NCBI RefSeq assembly: GCF_963675165.1
Contig: NC_087389.1
Coordinates: 6,468,621-6,532,620 of the forward strand
Direction of reading: 5' to 3'
Origin: Halichondria panicea
Taxonomy: Eukaryota; Porifera; Demospongiae; Suberitida; Halichondriidae
Length of the DNA: 64,000 bases
Shown: positions 1 through 13,714 of the stretch, one piece after another
Position numbering within the stretch: position 1 is the stretch's first letter
Layout: each line of letters opens with the position of its first letter
Program-made: the position numbers and the translations under genes
The notes under the pieces: model-generated
The model's input: only the letters and a program-made list of their open reading frames with translations
Told to the model about the DNA's origin: nothing
The model's database searches: none

Positions 1-462
1 ATTGCATTTAGCTAGAAACTGTAGCAAGTTGGGCAACAAGAGGCTGCTTTGCATAACTATCTTTCTTTCTTTTTGCCTCCAGTTGACCGCAGCGGTTAAC
101 ACGCCGAGAAATCTTCGGCGTGTCGACACAACTTGTACATAGGAAGTTCACTAGACCCATGTTATCGACCTAGCGTTCAAATAGAAAACATCCGGGGCTG
201 GCTGTGCGAGACTAGGATAAAATGGCAAAATTTACCGGAATTTATGTCTATTTTTCTGTACCTCTCTTTGGCTTATAATTTGTCTTGTATTGTAGTGAGT
301 ACTGTATATTGTGGAATGGGCACCCTTATTTGACTGAACAAAGCCTTATTTTGGCAGTAGCTGTGATGTTTAGTCTATGTATTTACAAATTGACATTCGT
401 ACATGTATATACTGGTCATACGTTATTATGTTACTACCGTCTTGTTTACTTACCCATGGGTG

Positions 463-744
463 ATATATACTATAGGGTTGGAGAATGAATACCTGGACGA
501 CTGGGACACTGGGAAAAATCGGTTTCTAGCCGTAAGGAGCTTGAGTGCACTGGCTGCAACAAGATGCTGTAGTGATGCCACAAGGACTGAAGTTCACAGT
601 CAGGTATGTATAATATTATATACAATGTGTATTGTAAACCTAAAACTCCCCTCGTCCCTTTGCAGTCAAATCATTCATTGACATGGTAGGGGACCTGTTC
701 ATCCTCCCTGACGCAAGTGCCTTTCTGAGTGAGCGAATCGGCTA
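463..744 (+). other. possible coding exons at left edge, unrecognised
   Basis: Two short open stretches flanked by splice-like signals. The first (about 477-603) follows a TATAG and ends at CAG|GTATGT. The second (about 666-744) follows TTTGCAG and reads to a TAG stop in one frame (ending ...FLSERIG). The phases do not join simply, since the first ends in phase 0 in its longest open frame and the second needs phase 1. I do not recognise either peptide. They could be the 3' end of a gene lying mostly to the left, or chance. Confidence 0.15.
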
Positions 745-1520
745 GAACCCTCTCGAAGTGTTTAACTACATTTCTATTTGATGCACATAATTATTTTTTT
801 ACGTGTGATCAAACAACCATAATTATAATTATGAATCGAATCAACTATAATACTAAGAAGTATAACAGTGTGAATACACAATACGCTAAAGTGATCAAGC
901 TATTAATTAAATTGTTAATTTCCCTCGTAAATCATCCATTCATAGCTACAACTTTGTTGCTCAAAGTCAGTGCAGTTACATGATGCTGGCACTGCTAAAT
1001 ATCTTGAATCCTTCGTCTTCACAAACAGAGGCTTAGTGGCTTCTCTCGATCTCAGTAGAGTGTTTCTCTGATTAATATTAAAAGGGACAAATATTAAAAT
1101 GGACAAGCAAGCTATACAAATGTAGACTGGTATTTTGGACTTATACCTTCGATGCTCATCACTGCTCTTTAGCTCTAGCTCTTCTCAAGTCTCATGTGCT
1201 TAGCTGTCTGTCTGCTCTTAGCCTCGAGACCAGGCCGATTAAAATACGTATTTTAATCGGCCTGGTCTCGAGGCTAGTCTGCTCTGTAATCTGTGCCTAG
1301 ACTGGGACTATATCTACCACAATAGCACTATAGACCCATTGCAGTGACGTAATTAATAATGATGTCATTGGAATGTCAGCCATTTTGAGGTACAGACCTT
1401 TGCAGAGCAGAGGAGGCGCGAAGCACTTAATTAACCTTTGCTAATCAGGTCTCTAATTGTTTTTACACTGCAGTTTTACATGTGTAGCATAAATCAGACA
1501 TAAAGTCTTCTATCTCTGCA
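745..1520. other. intergenic, AT-rich, no gene seen
   Basis: No convincing coding exon on either strand. The only clear structure is the perfect palindrome at 1219-1276, listed separately. Confidence 0.5.
1219..1276. repeat. 58-bp perfect palindrome
   Basis: Two 29-bp arms meet with no spacer at 1247/1248, and every base pairs. The outer arm reads TAGCCTCGAGACCAGGCCGA. The half-site recurs, imperfectly, near 26091-26114, and a similar CCTCGAG foldback lies at 51520-51569, so this is probably a tiny MITE family. The identity of the arms suggests a young insertion or gene conversion. Confidence 0.9.
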
Positions 1521-2600
1521 TGCAATAGAGCGGTTGCATCGCGCGTCATCCACCCACACACAAAAGTTTTTGGAGGACAACCTCCAAAAACACAGGTGTA
1601 AACAATGTAAAAGTACACGAAGAACTCGACACCATTTGGCACAGTAGAACTATGATCCAGGATACAGAGTGCTCTAGTATTGTAACTGTAAGTTTACCTT
1701 AGCTTACAGAGAAGGCTGAGGTGAGAAACTTGCATGCATCATGATGTACAAACTATGGAAATCCATTGAAATTCACTAGCTTTTATTCTCACACATTTAT
1801 ATATATCTCAGTACAAAAATAAATTGTCAGGTTTTCCTTTGCTTGGTTCTTGACAGTGTACTAGCTGAACAAGCTGAGCTCTGTGTGAAGATGGTTACCA
1901 TAATTATGTTCAAGTCAAGAGGATGTAGGAGTGCCCGATCATGCCAGGCATCGATCATTGCTGGCTGGGAGGATTGTGTGGGACACAATCACCACAATAT
2001 TAAATTAATGTAAGTGCTCTTTGTGTACTATGCTGTAATTACAGTGCCAACTCTGACTGAATGCCATTATTTAAGTCCTCCAACGGTTGCTGTAATTAAA
2101 AGATGTGATGTCAGGCCCAAGGCAGTAGGTTTTTCTTTTATTATGTACATGCATTTGACTCGTACCGTAGAGCTGCTGTAAAATACAGAGACAAAAAATC
2201 AAACCGTATATACAGTATAGATCCACTGCATACTACTAAAAGATTGCACTCAACACTATAATATAACATTTTTGGGAAGTTTGTAAGCTGTAAACTACAC
2301 TTAACTGCACACTCAGTTTGAGGTGGTAAATTCAAAAAAATAAGTGTAACAGTTTCCTTTGATAGAGTGGTGCGGGGGCCATTGTTTACCTGTTACACTT
2401 AGCTATACATGTATCTCAAGTATTATTCTATCTCAAGTACTTTTTTGTCTAAGTATAATATACACAGTTGAGTTCAAGTAGATGTTCAAGTTAGTAGATG
2501 TGACCTTTGCTTGTTCATCATTCGTTCGTGGTTAATTCTAAAGTATTATTATGTCTGGCTAAATTATGTGTGTTGTGCAAGGCGCTGACTATGGTATTCA

Positions 2601-2651
2601 ATAGAGGAGATAGGGCATGCACATGCAATGTGCATGCCCTATCTCCTCTAT
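2601..2651. repeat. 23-bp inverted repeat with 5-base loop
   Basis: The arms 2601-2623 and 2629-2651 are perfect complements (ATAGAGGAGATAGGGCATGC...) around TGCAA. The structure is a strong hairpin inside the larger foldback element. No gene is nearby. Confidence 0.85.
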
Positions 2652-3887
2652 TTATAGCTTAGGTTTGCAGGGGTGGCAAAATAACAGCTGAAAATTTTTA
2701 CAAAAAAAAGGTCAACTGTTATTTCATATCCGTGATCTCGTATAATTATACAGTATATACCTCCTTTGAGTGCTCATGATTACATAATTTCTCCCACACA
2801 GAGAATGATGGAGACAAGAGTCAAGATAAAATTGACATTGATGTATTATTATCATGTGTCAGTACATGTATTAGTTATGTGCTCAGTGTACATACCTTTA
2901 CCGACATCGTCTCTGGTCTCTGAAACATTAAATTATGGGTTGAGCAATTAATGAATGTTGGTTGACTCAAGATTGACAAAAAAAAGAGTAAATAACAACA
3001 AAAAACACTGCATCTCTTATTAATTATTGAGCTTAGAAGATGACAGAAGCAAGCATCCAAATCTTTGTATATACCATATCATCGAGAGGAGCACACCCTG
3101 TTATGTGTTGTATGTGCATACATCAGAAGGTAATCAGAGTACAAAAGTACGCTATATGCTCCCCTGCCATTATGATCATTTAGATGTACTGTGTATGTAC
3201 TTCATATAAAGCTGCTGCTGACTAGATCTAAAAGGCAGCTAGCAGATTTTGCCAGATATAGACATTGATCTATTCATGCACTCCTGATCCATAATTTTAA
3301 TATGATAATTTATAAGCATGAGAGCTTACATTAAACTCATTTCCTCTGCAGCAGTTCAGGTAGGGGTCCTTTGATCGTCTATAGCTATTAATGTTGCTTA
3401 ATTCGCTTTCTCTGCTAAGAGAGCAAAGCTATAAACTGAGAGTTCTGTGCAGCCGTATGGCGCGCCGTGTGTTTCAATAACAATGTCTGCATATACATAA
3501 GAGTGTCCTGGTGTGAATATACCGACATAGCATGCACGTGCAATGATCGCCTTATGCAGTGATCATGTCTGCACATGCAACTATTAGTCTCTGCACATGC
3601 AGTGATCATGTCTGCACATGCAACCATTAGTCTCTGCACATGCAGTGATCATGTCTGCACATGCAACCATTAGTCTCTGCACATGCAGTGATCATGTCTG
3701 CACATGCAAAATGTGTTCCAGCCGAGTACTTCAATGGCAGATTCGTCTTCATCCATGTCCATATCATCTATTATATCCATCATTAATTTTTAATACATCT
3801 TTGATACACGTGCTTTAAATAGAGCTGCTGCATCAGGTCAAAGTATATGTTTCTCAATGGGACTCAGGTACACCTATACTGTACTGC

Positions 3888-5858
3888 ATGTGCAGAGATT
3901 AATGGTTGCATGTGCAGACATGATCACTGCATGTGCAGAGACTAATGGTTGCATGTGCAGACATGATCACTGCATGTGCAGAGATTAATGGTTGCATGTG
4001 CAGACATGATCACTGCATGTGCAGAGACTAATGGTTGCATGTGCAGACATGATCACTGCATGTGCAGACATGATCACTGCATGTGCAGAGACTAATGGTT
4101 GCATGTGCAGACATGATCACTGCACACGCAGAGATTAATGGTTGCATGTGCAGACATGATCACTGCACGTGCAGAGATTAATGGTTGCATGTGCAGACAT
4201 GATCACTGCATGTGCAGAGATTAATGGTTGCATGTGCAGACATGATCGCTGCACACGCAGAGATTAATGGTTGCATGTGCAGACATGATCGCTGCACACG
4301 CAGAGATTAATGGTTGCATGTGCAGACATGATCGCTGCACACGCAGAGATTAATGGTTGCATGTGCAGACATGATCGCTGCACACGCAGAGATTAATGGT
4401 TGCATGTGCAGACATGATCACTGCACACGCAGAGATTAATGGTTGCATGTGCAGACATGATCACTGCATGTGCAGAGACTAATGGTTGCATGTGCAGACA
4501 TGATCACTGCACACGCAGAGATTAATGGTTGCATGTGCAGACATGATCACTGCATGTGCAGAGATTAATGGTTGCATGTGCAGACATGATCACTGCATGT
4601 GCAGAGATTAATGGTTGCATGTGCAGACATGATCGCTGCACACGCAGAGATTAATGGTTGCATGTGCAGACATGATCACTGCATGTGCAGAGATTAATGG
4701 TTGCATGTGCAGACATGATCACTGCATGCATGTGCAGAGACTAATGGTTGCATGTGCAGACATGATCACTGCATGTGCAGAGACTAATGGTTGCATGTGC
4801 AGACATGATCGCTGCACACGCAGAGATTAATGGTTGCATGTGCAGACATGATCACTGCATGTGCAGAGACTAATGGTTGCATGTGCAGACATGATCACTG
4901 CACACGCAGAGACTAATGGTTGCATGTGCAGACATGATCACTGCATGTGCAGAGACTAATGGTTGCATGTGCAGACATGATCGCTGCACACGCAGAGATT
5001 AATGGTTGCATGTGCAGACATGATCACTGCATGTGCAGAGACTAATGGTTGCATGTGCAGACATGATCACTGCACACGCAGAGACTAATGGTTGCATGTG
5101 CAGACATGATCACTGCATGTGCAGAGACTAATGGTTGCATGTGCAGACATGATCACTGCATGTGCAGAGACTAATGGTTGCATGTGCAGACATGATCACT
5201 GCATGTGCAGAGACTAATGGTTGCATGTGCAGACATGATCACTGCACACGCAGAGACTAATGGTTGCATGTGCAGACATGATCACTGCACGTGCAGAGAC
5301 TAATGGTTGCATGTGCAGACATGATCACTGCACGTGCAGAGACTAATGGTTGCATGTGCAGACATGATCACTGCACGTGCAGAGACTAATGGTTGCATGT
5401 GCAGACATGATCACTGCACGTGCAGAGACTAATGGTTGCATGTGCAGACATGATCACTGCACGTGCAGAGACTAATGGTTGCATGTGCAGACATGATCAC
5501 TGCACGTGCAGAGATTAATGGTTGCATGTGCAGACATAATCACTGCACACGCAGAGACTAATGGTTGCATGTGCAGACATGATCACTGCATGTGCAGAGA
5601 CTAATGGTTGCATGTGCAGACATCATCACTGCATGTGCAGAGATTAATGGTTGCATGTGCAGACATGATCACTGCATGTGCAGAGACTAATGGTTGCATG
5701 TGCAGACATAATCACTGCATGTGCAGAGATTAATGGTTGCATGTGCAGACATGATCACTGCACACGCAGAGACTAATGGTTGCATGTGCAGACATGATCA
5801 CTGCATGTGCAGAGACTAATAGTTGCATGTGCAGACATGATCACTGCATAGGGCGATC
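3888..5858. repeat. 43-bp minisatellite array, about 46 copies
   Basis: The unit begins GGTTGCATGTGCAGACATGA and ends CAGAGACTAAT, repeated head to tail. Variants are mostly ATGTGCAGAG versus ACACGCAGAG, GACT versus GATT, and TCACTG versus TCGCTG. The same unit occurs in reverse orientation at 3548-3710 (about 3.7 copies), so the two arrays can fold together. The units have no unique spacers, which rules out a CRISPR. Confidence 0.9.
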
Positions 5859-6042
5859 ATTGCATGTGCATGCTATGTTGGTATATTCACACCAGGACAC
5901 TCCTATGTACATGTATATGCAGACATTGTTATTGAAACACACGGCGCGCCATACAGCCGCCATGTAAATTTTCGGGAGGTTGTCCTCCAAAAACTTTTTA
6001 TGACGTAATGCGATGACGTCGATGCAACCGCTCTATAGATGT

Positions 6043-6476
6043 AGTCTCGAGGCCAGACTCCTCCCGGGGAGAGAGTCTAGTCACTTTTCTTGGTTTTCAG
6101 ACAGTCAAAAGTGGGCGTGTCGGAAATGGGCGTGGTGACGATGCTAAAACTGGCTGGCTATTATCTCTACTCCTATACAGATTTAGTGAGATTTGAAAGA
6201 TTCTCTGTACTTGAAATAACATTTTTAGTTGATGTATACAGGAATTTAAGTTAGCCATTGCCTACTGGCATAGTTTTAAAAATGACAAAGGTCAAGTACT
6301 ATCAACCTCCTCTGTGAAGTGGAATCATGTGACAGTTTAATTGCATTCTTGCTAATCTGATTGGAGATGTCAAATTTTGACATCTGAACCAAGAAAAGTG
6401 ACTCTAAATGCCAGACCCTCTCCCTGGCACATGTCAGATCACGTGCAAGGGAGTGGTCTGGGGCCAGACTACTGTA
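6043..6476. mobile_element. MITE with about 45-bp inverted ends
   Basis: 6051-6100 (GGCCAGACTCCTCCC, then AGTCACTTTTCTTGGTT) is inverted at 6387-6472 (AACCAAGAAAAGTGACT ... GGGGCCAGAC). It abuts the right end of the large foldback element directly. No coding sequence is seen. Confidence 0.6.
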
Positions 6477-6695
6477 GATGTAAGTTTACACGTACTTAGC
6501 CTCGAGACTGTCGTTGTCTGAACTTTGACCTCATTCCACGTGTGTTTGGTTGACGATTTTTACCAAACGCAATAAACAGCTAGCTATAATCATAGATAGT
6601 AACTTTACTATCTATGCTATAATTATGATCTGAACCAGGAACGTAACTATCCTCCACTCTTTTTATCTATACACGCAATGAGAGTATCTTGAAGA

Positions 6696-9600
6696 ATGGA
6701 AAAGAAAAAGAAAGGTATAATAATAATATTATGCTAGGAATAATTATTATTGTACACTTTTAGATCAAGTCAACTGTTTCTGCGTCCAGTACGTACGTAC
6801 GTACAGTACATATATGTTGACCTTTGACCCCCCACACACAGATGAGGAGGACTATGGTGACTATGTAACGAGGTGTATATGTGAGCTGGAGCATGACGAT
6901 GGCTACATGATAGCGTGTGATGAGTGCGGTGTGTGGCAGCATATAGAGTGCATGCAGGTTGACCCCAAGCACCTCCCTGACAACTACCTCTGTGAGCGAT
7001 GTGAGCCGAGGTGAGCAAGCCGTAACCATGGTTATACAGTGACCTTTTAACCTTTCAAACTGTATTCATTTTTCGACCTTGAAGACTATTAGGTGTTTAG
7101 TCAAAATTGGCAAATATTTTTTCTTCTAAATATGAACTTTGATGGTACCATCACTTCTAAGCTTTCAGAAAATTTGGCCGAAATTAGTTTATCGAACTTT
7201 GATGGTACTATCTCCTTTCAAGCTTTCGAAAAATCGTTAAAATTATAATTCAAGTTATGTCTATCACTGCACTATAACCCTAACCCCTCAGGAGTATTGA
7301 TCGGCGCAGGGCTCGACAGATACAGCTCAAGAAACGTGGTGCTCTCTCTGAGATGGAGAACTCAAGAAGGAGGCGTGACATTGAGGGACGATCCTCCTCC
7401 AGCTCTTTGTTGTCTCCAATACCACTCAGCAGCAGAAAAAAACGAAAGAAGGGAAAAGTATGTCCACCCACTGGGACTAAATACTGTCATCCAATGGATG
7501 GTAGCATCTTTGAACGCTCATAACTTCACTTAAAATGGTCCAATTTCAATGAATTAGTGATTTCTGAAAGCTTAAGAGGAGCTCTTTAAGCATGGGCTAG
7601 GTTACATGAAGGTTGGGGGAAATGTGCAAAATTGAGTCCGATCAAAATGTTAAGCATGTAAGCGCTTAGAAAATCATAAAACGATTGAGATTGGACAACA
7701 GAACTAATGTTATTAATAGCTGATGACATTGATTGTGCTTGTATGCACAGATCCCTGAGCCTGTCAAGATGGACTCATTGAAGCGCACACGTAAGGACAC
7801 GCCCTCCACTCCCGCTACCACCAAGAAGCCAAAGAAGCGTATCGGCAGTAAGCCTCAGCCACGGTCTCGTCTCAACAGCTCTACTGGTAGTATACAAAGC
7901 CTCCTCAATGCTGCTACACTGTTGGAGCAGGGTGATGGGAGAGAGGGAAAACCATCGGGACTCTGGAACACCAACTATAGGTGGGAGCTGGTACAACCAC
8001 TGTATAGCTGGTATATTTAAATGTTTGCAGTTTTAGCATGTATCGCGAACATTTATACCCACGGATTTTTAATATCACATGCATGCTGCAGGGCTGCTAT
8101 TCGGCGAAAATTATATCCTCGAATTTTATTAAACTGTGTACATTTGTTCCCAGAGTGTTCCAAGTGATGACTATTTTTAATCCACACACACATTTACCTC
8201 TTTATAGCCTATTATAGTAAACTTGAAGGCCTAAACTGTTTGTTGACCAGTGTGGGCACTTCCCTGCTAGTGTACCAATATTAAATATTAACTGCCAGTG
8301 TACTTGCAGCCCATGGAGTGATGAGTATGAGACCCTGGCTGAGAACACAGTGAGTGATAGTCTGGGGAGACTGCTGTCTAGTGGAGACCAACTCTCTCAG
8401 CTCAAGTCAGAGGCTGTTGTCTACAGCAGCGTACAGTATCAGGAAGGTATGCTCTCTGTCAGTGTGTGCTAGTAGCGTACAGTATATCGGGTTTTGAATG
8501 CGACGTTCTTTCGATTGCAAATTGCGAGTTTGTTCATAAATCGCAATCGAAAGACACACAATAGAAACGCAATCAATGCTTTGTGTGTGTGTGTGTGTGA
8601 GTGTGTGTGTGTGTGTGTGTGACGTGTGTGTGTAGTGTGTAGGAGTGTGGACGCTGAGTCAGCATTTTCCCTGGTGGAGGTGGCCAGACGGAGGAAAGGT
8701 GTCGTTGCTGACGTCAGCATTCCTGAGGACGAGTTGGTCACAGAGTACAAGGTACACAGTCAGTATATACAGGGATAGCTAAGTTACTTTCAGAGCCTGT
8801 AATTTGTGTTCATATTGTCCAATTTCAAAACTAATTGATGCATTCAATAGCTCTCAGAATTACCTTTCCAATGGTGTGCTTAGATACAAGTTCTGTGATT
8901 GTTCAAAATAAATAGCCTTCAAATTCTGGTGGTGATGTTCGTATTTGTTTGATTATCTGACAGGGGTTAGTGACACTCAAGGCAGATGTGCTGTCAGAGC
9001 TGTCAGTCAAGTCCTTGTGGAGGGAAAGTCCCTGTCCTTTTGTATACCAGTACGACAAGATGGCTGACCTTGAGGTGGTACTAGATGCTCGGGAGGGAGG
9101 CAGCATTGCTCGTTTTATACGCCGATCTTGTTCCCCTAACACAGAGGTAAGGTATCCCTCTCACTCTATTAGTCTCTCCCCCACACTCTAAAGGTATACC
9201 CTCACCCATTAGTCCCCCCACACACCGTAAACGTTCCTGTAATGCTCTCACTATGTTAGTCTCCCCTCCACACTCTAAAGGTTCGGCACTTCTTTGTTGA
9301 GGACAGCCTCCACTTTGGTGTGTACGCCCTCGGTGACCTTTCACCCCAGGAGGAGATCACGCTAGCCTTCGACTTCCAACACGACAAATGGTACACAAGT
9401 GCGAGTCTCCACACGTACACTCATCTGTTTTGTTCTTTATCTCCTCCAGTGATTACCCTATAGAGTGTGCATGTGGACAGGTCAAGAGCGCTTGTCTGAT
9501 CGCCACGACAACACCGTTAAAAGGAGTGGGCGTACCCAAGTCATGTGACATAGAGGAACCAAGGTTCGTTACGATAATATCATCATGTGATCAGTATATA

Positions 9601-12142
9601 ACTTGTTGCCGTGCTCTGATTGGTCAGTTCTGTACGTGTTCGGCAGCGTTCCTACTCCCACCTGTTGGACGAGGACAGTAACTCTAGTTGGACTAGTACG
9701 GCTTCTCAAAGTCGTAAGAGGCGCTCCACACGAGTCACGCCCCTTTCTCCCAAGGCCACACCCCTTTCCCCAAAGCTGAGCAGACCGGTAAGTGTGTGTG
9801 TGTTGTGTGCCGCCCCTCATGTGTGTGCAGGCGAGTCGTGAGGAGAGTAGTGACTCAGAGGGTGAGGGAGGAAAAAGACGAAAGGTCAGAGTTCAATAAA
9901 ATTATGTCTGTACATACAGTAGTAGCTTTGTTGAGCTAACTTTGGTAGATTATTCAATAACCACCGTGTAGCTGGTATATTTCATGGGTAGCAACTTTCA
10001 TGGAATGATTGTTCGATTTAATTTTCGCTGAATACAGCCTTTGCAACATGCTTGGATGCGATATTAAATTCGTGATACATGCTTAATCAGCGAAAACCGC
10101 TAACACATTTATACCCTCGAAAATATACAAGCTATACTATATATTAGGTGTGCTAGATCACATTACATGTGTATCATGTGACCTCTGCATCATGTGACCT
10201 CTGTATCATGTGACCTCTGCATCATGTGACCTCTGTATCATGTGACCTCTGCATCATGTGACCTCTGCATCATGTGACCTCTGTATTAGTCGCTGACTCG
10301 CGAGGAACGCAAAACAGAACAAGTTTGGAAAATGTTTGAGAAGATGGAGGCCAGCGCTCAACGTAAGAGACAGCACTTGGTGTCTGAGGGAAGTGCTGAC
10401 TCAGCGGAGCTTCTCACGTCTCCACTCCTCACACGTCACGCCCACACAGGACGTGATCGCCGCACACCCAGCACAGGGTCACGAAGGGCACACCTACTCA
10501 CCTCGTCAGGAAAACTGTAAATTCATTAACTTAAAATAATTATAAATAGTAAATAAGTTCCCTCAGACGCTTATCAAGTGTGTCGTCATCTGGTGATCCA
10601 TTGTCCCCGACCTTTGACCTCCCCGAGCTGTTCTCCCCACCCACTACCCCTGCACACACCGCCCACATGTTCACGCCCCCACTCCCCACACATTACACAC
10701 CCTCTGTGAACGTCACTCCATACCTTAATCCAAAGTATCTACTTCAAGATCTCGTACTGCCATGGAAAAAAGTGAGTATCATTTATAGCCCTCGTTAATT
10801 AATTAATTTGTCAAAATATCCATTGGATTCCTTGTTAAAAAGCGCTTCTATCTATATGCTGTAGAGCTGTAAGCTAAAAGTTAGCATTTTCCATGTAGAA
10901 GTCTAAGCATAATTTGGCATATTGGGGCAACTTTGGTCGGTTGTGACAATCCTCTGCTGCTTCTGAACATGTTTTATGTTATTGGCCCAACTCAACTAAT
11001 CATGCATCTATACGTGTGTGTACATGTAACTGTCTCCCATGGCAACCATCTGTAGGCATTCCTGCGTAAGTGGGAGTGTGAAAAGTTGGGGGAGGGGGAA
11101 TTCCCTGATCGTTACTCGTACTGGGCGGGATCTGACACGCCCACTCATTATGGTGACATAATGAGGGAGAGAGTGAGAGGATCTCTAAAACACGTGAGAA
11201 ATATAATAAAGTATTCGTATTCTCAATCTGAGACCCACCCCAATGTTAGCTCCACACACATAAAGACGTGATACCTGCTAGTGCATGGCTTATCTCCTAT
11301 GAGACCCCAATGTTAGCTCCACACACATAAAGACGTGATACCTGCTAGTGCATGGCTTATCTCCTATGAGACCCCAGTGTTAGCTCCACACACATAAAGA
11401 CGTGATACCTGCTAGTGCATGGCTTATCTCCTATGAGACCCCAGTGTTAGCTCCACACACATAAAGACGTGATACCTGCTAGTGCATGGCTTATCTCCTA
11501 TAGAGAATGCAGCCCAAAATATCATACATAGATTTAGATTGTACATCCTTAGTGCCCGACTTGTCCTGTTAGCTTCCACCCACTCATGTCCCCCCCCCCC
11601 CCCCCCAGCGATGGCTGATGCAGTACAGTGAAGGCCCTGACAAGGAGAACATGATGATACCATTACTCTCATGTGAGCACTGCTCTGCTCATACACTGAG
11701 GGTCTAGTTTGTGTTCAGAATATTGTTCCACAGAATTCAAGTTTATGGCTGAAAAAATCCTCGAATCCTTAATTAACAGAACATCTTTCAACAGCCATAA
11801 CTTTAGTACCGTTGATTTAATGTCAACGATTTTCTCCGGAAGAGACCTTTCAAATGATGTGTTTCAATCTAAAATTTTGTTGAGGCCATAATTTGTCATT
11901 TTCGTCCTTGGACGATGTGCTAAGTAAGATACAAGTTCTCTAGTTGAATTTCTAACAAAAGCAACGGCTATTTAGCGACCACCTCTACATGTACTGAGTT
12001 CATGTGTGGTGTTTGTTCATCTGTGTTCGTGTGTGTGTTTGTGTAGTACCAGGTAAGAAACAGTTTCTACGGCGATGGGAAGAGGAGACCGTTCCCATGG
12101 CAACCAGTATTGCGGACAACCTGGACACACAGCAAGACGACA

Positions 12143-12192
<50 letters not shown>

Positions 12193-13591
12193 TGATAGCT
12201 TTTTGTAATTATAATTTTTCAATATTAATTTTATTTTAAGCCCCTTGTCTATACAACTCGTCTATACAATATTATTTGCATTTGTGAATAATGAATATCC
12301 CCATGTGCAGGTATGGAGGGTGTGGCCAGTGGGCGTGGCTCTCCATTATTTGATGAGTTCTCTGATGGGGAGGAATTTGAATTACCAACAGGAGAACGAA
12401 GGAGACGAACCAGCCACACCAGGGTCAAAGGTTAGTACTAATTAACGCTAGAATAGTTAGGGTCAAAGGTCAGTAAAAGCCGTGCTGTACTGTATGTATG
12501 ATTTATGTTATATTTTGTGCAGACATGGAACTCAAGGAACGATCGATTTCCCCGCCCACACCCTCACACAGTCCTCACACTCCGCCCACTCACGAATCAC
12601 CACCCACACAGAGCCCACTAGAAGAAATGGAGGCAATAGACGACGAAGAGACAACCTCTCCACTACTTCCACAAGATCACGTTTCACTTTGCAGCGATAT
12701 TTCAGAAGATTCGATTTCTCAAACAGGCCCCAAAACGCCACAAGAAACCACACCCACTTCACCTATGTCACCTGTGGGACCGCTGACTCCGCCCACTTTA
12801 CAACAGTCGACCCCTGACCTTTTATCACCAGCCATTCAACATGTGAATATCAGCGATATATCTAGTGATATGGATGGTTCAATAGGTCAAAGTGCAGAGT
12901 TTGAGGTCACCAAGTCACGTCCACAGACCCCACCCCCTCACACAAGCACAGAGGCACAGCCTGAGAGACAGACGTCAGAGAGCTCTGATGTTGAGTGGGC
13001 GAGAGGGGAAGTGGAGGGGGCGAAGGAGACGTTGGCACACACTCCAATCAAAAGAAAGGTTTGTCTTGCGTTATTTTCTGATTTTGTTAGCTATCTTTGA
13101 GAGACGTAATTTGTGTTCAGATTGTCCAATTTCAAAACTGCTTGGCACTCAATAGCTCTCAGAATTACCGATTTACTACAACTTTTTGTCAATAATGTCT
13201 GCAGATCAACTTGTCTGAGTATCGCAATCGAATCAGAAAGCCGGCAGATAAGAAGTCGTCACTTGAGGCCACGCCCACACCACCCTCACACATCACACCC
13301 TCCACTCACTACCCAACACAACCTGTCGCCATGGTGACAGCGCTACCACATGGCGTCGCTATGGATACAGGGATGAATCTGTCACCAATTGCCATGACAA
13401 CTTGTGTACCAATGACAACTATGGCTCCCGGTATCGCCATGCCAACAGTGAGTGGTCTGCCACAGTTTGAGCCAGTGAGTCCTGATGATAGTGACCACAC
13501 CCCTCCACTAGGAACTATGGAAGGTTCGTTATATGGCCACTGTGTGTGTGGTGTGTGTGTGTGTGTGTGCGTGCGTGTGTGTGCGTGCGTG

Positions 13592-13623
<32 letters not shown>

Positions 13624-13626
13624 CCA

Positions 13627-13714
<88 letters not shown>

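Larger units (their letters stand above)
1525..6042. mobile_element. 4.5 kb composite foldback element
   Basis: The outer ends are inverted copies of each other: 1525-1590 (AGAGCGGTTGCATCG, then AGTTTTTGGAGGACAACCTCC) against 5975-6042 (GGAGGTTGTCCTCCAAAAACT, then CGATGCAACCGCTCT). Inside sits a second inverted pair at about 3450-3548 and 5850-5957, carrying GGCGCGCC. It encloses 43-bp minisatellite arms of very unequal length. No transposase or other long coding frame is visible, so it would be non-autonomous. The target duplication is not clear. It could also be a satellite array captured between two copies of a smaller element. Confidence 0.6.

Noticed and set aside
3888-5858. CRISPR-like direct repeats
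   Set aside because: Repeats are contiguous 43-bp units with no unique spacers and the window is clearly eukaryotic; it is a minisatellite. The 30-, 31- and 40-bp arrays elsewhere are rejected for the same reason.
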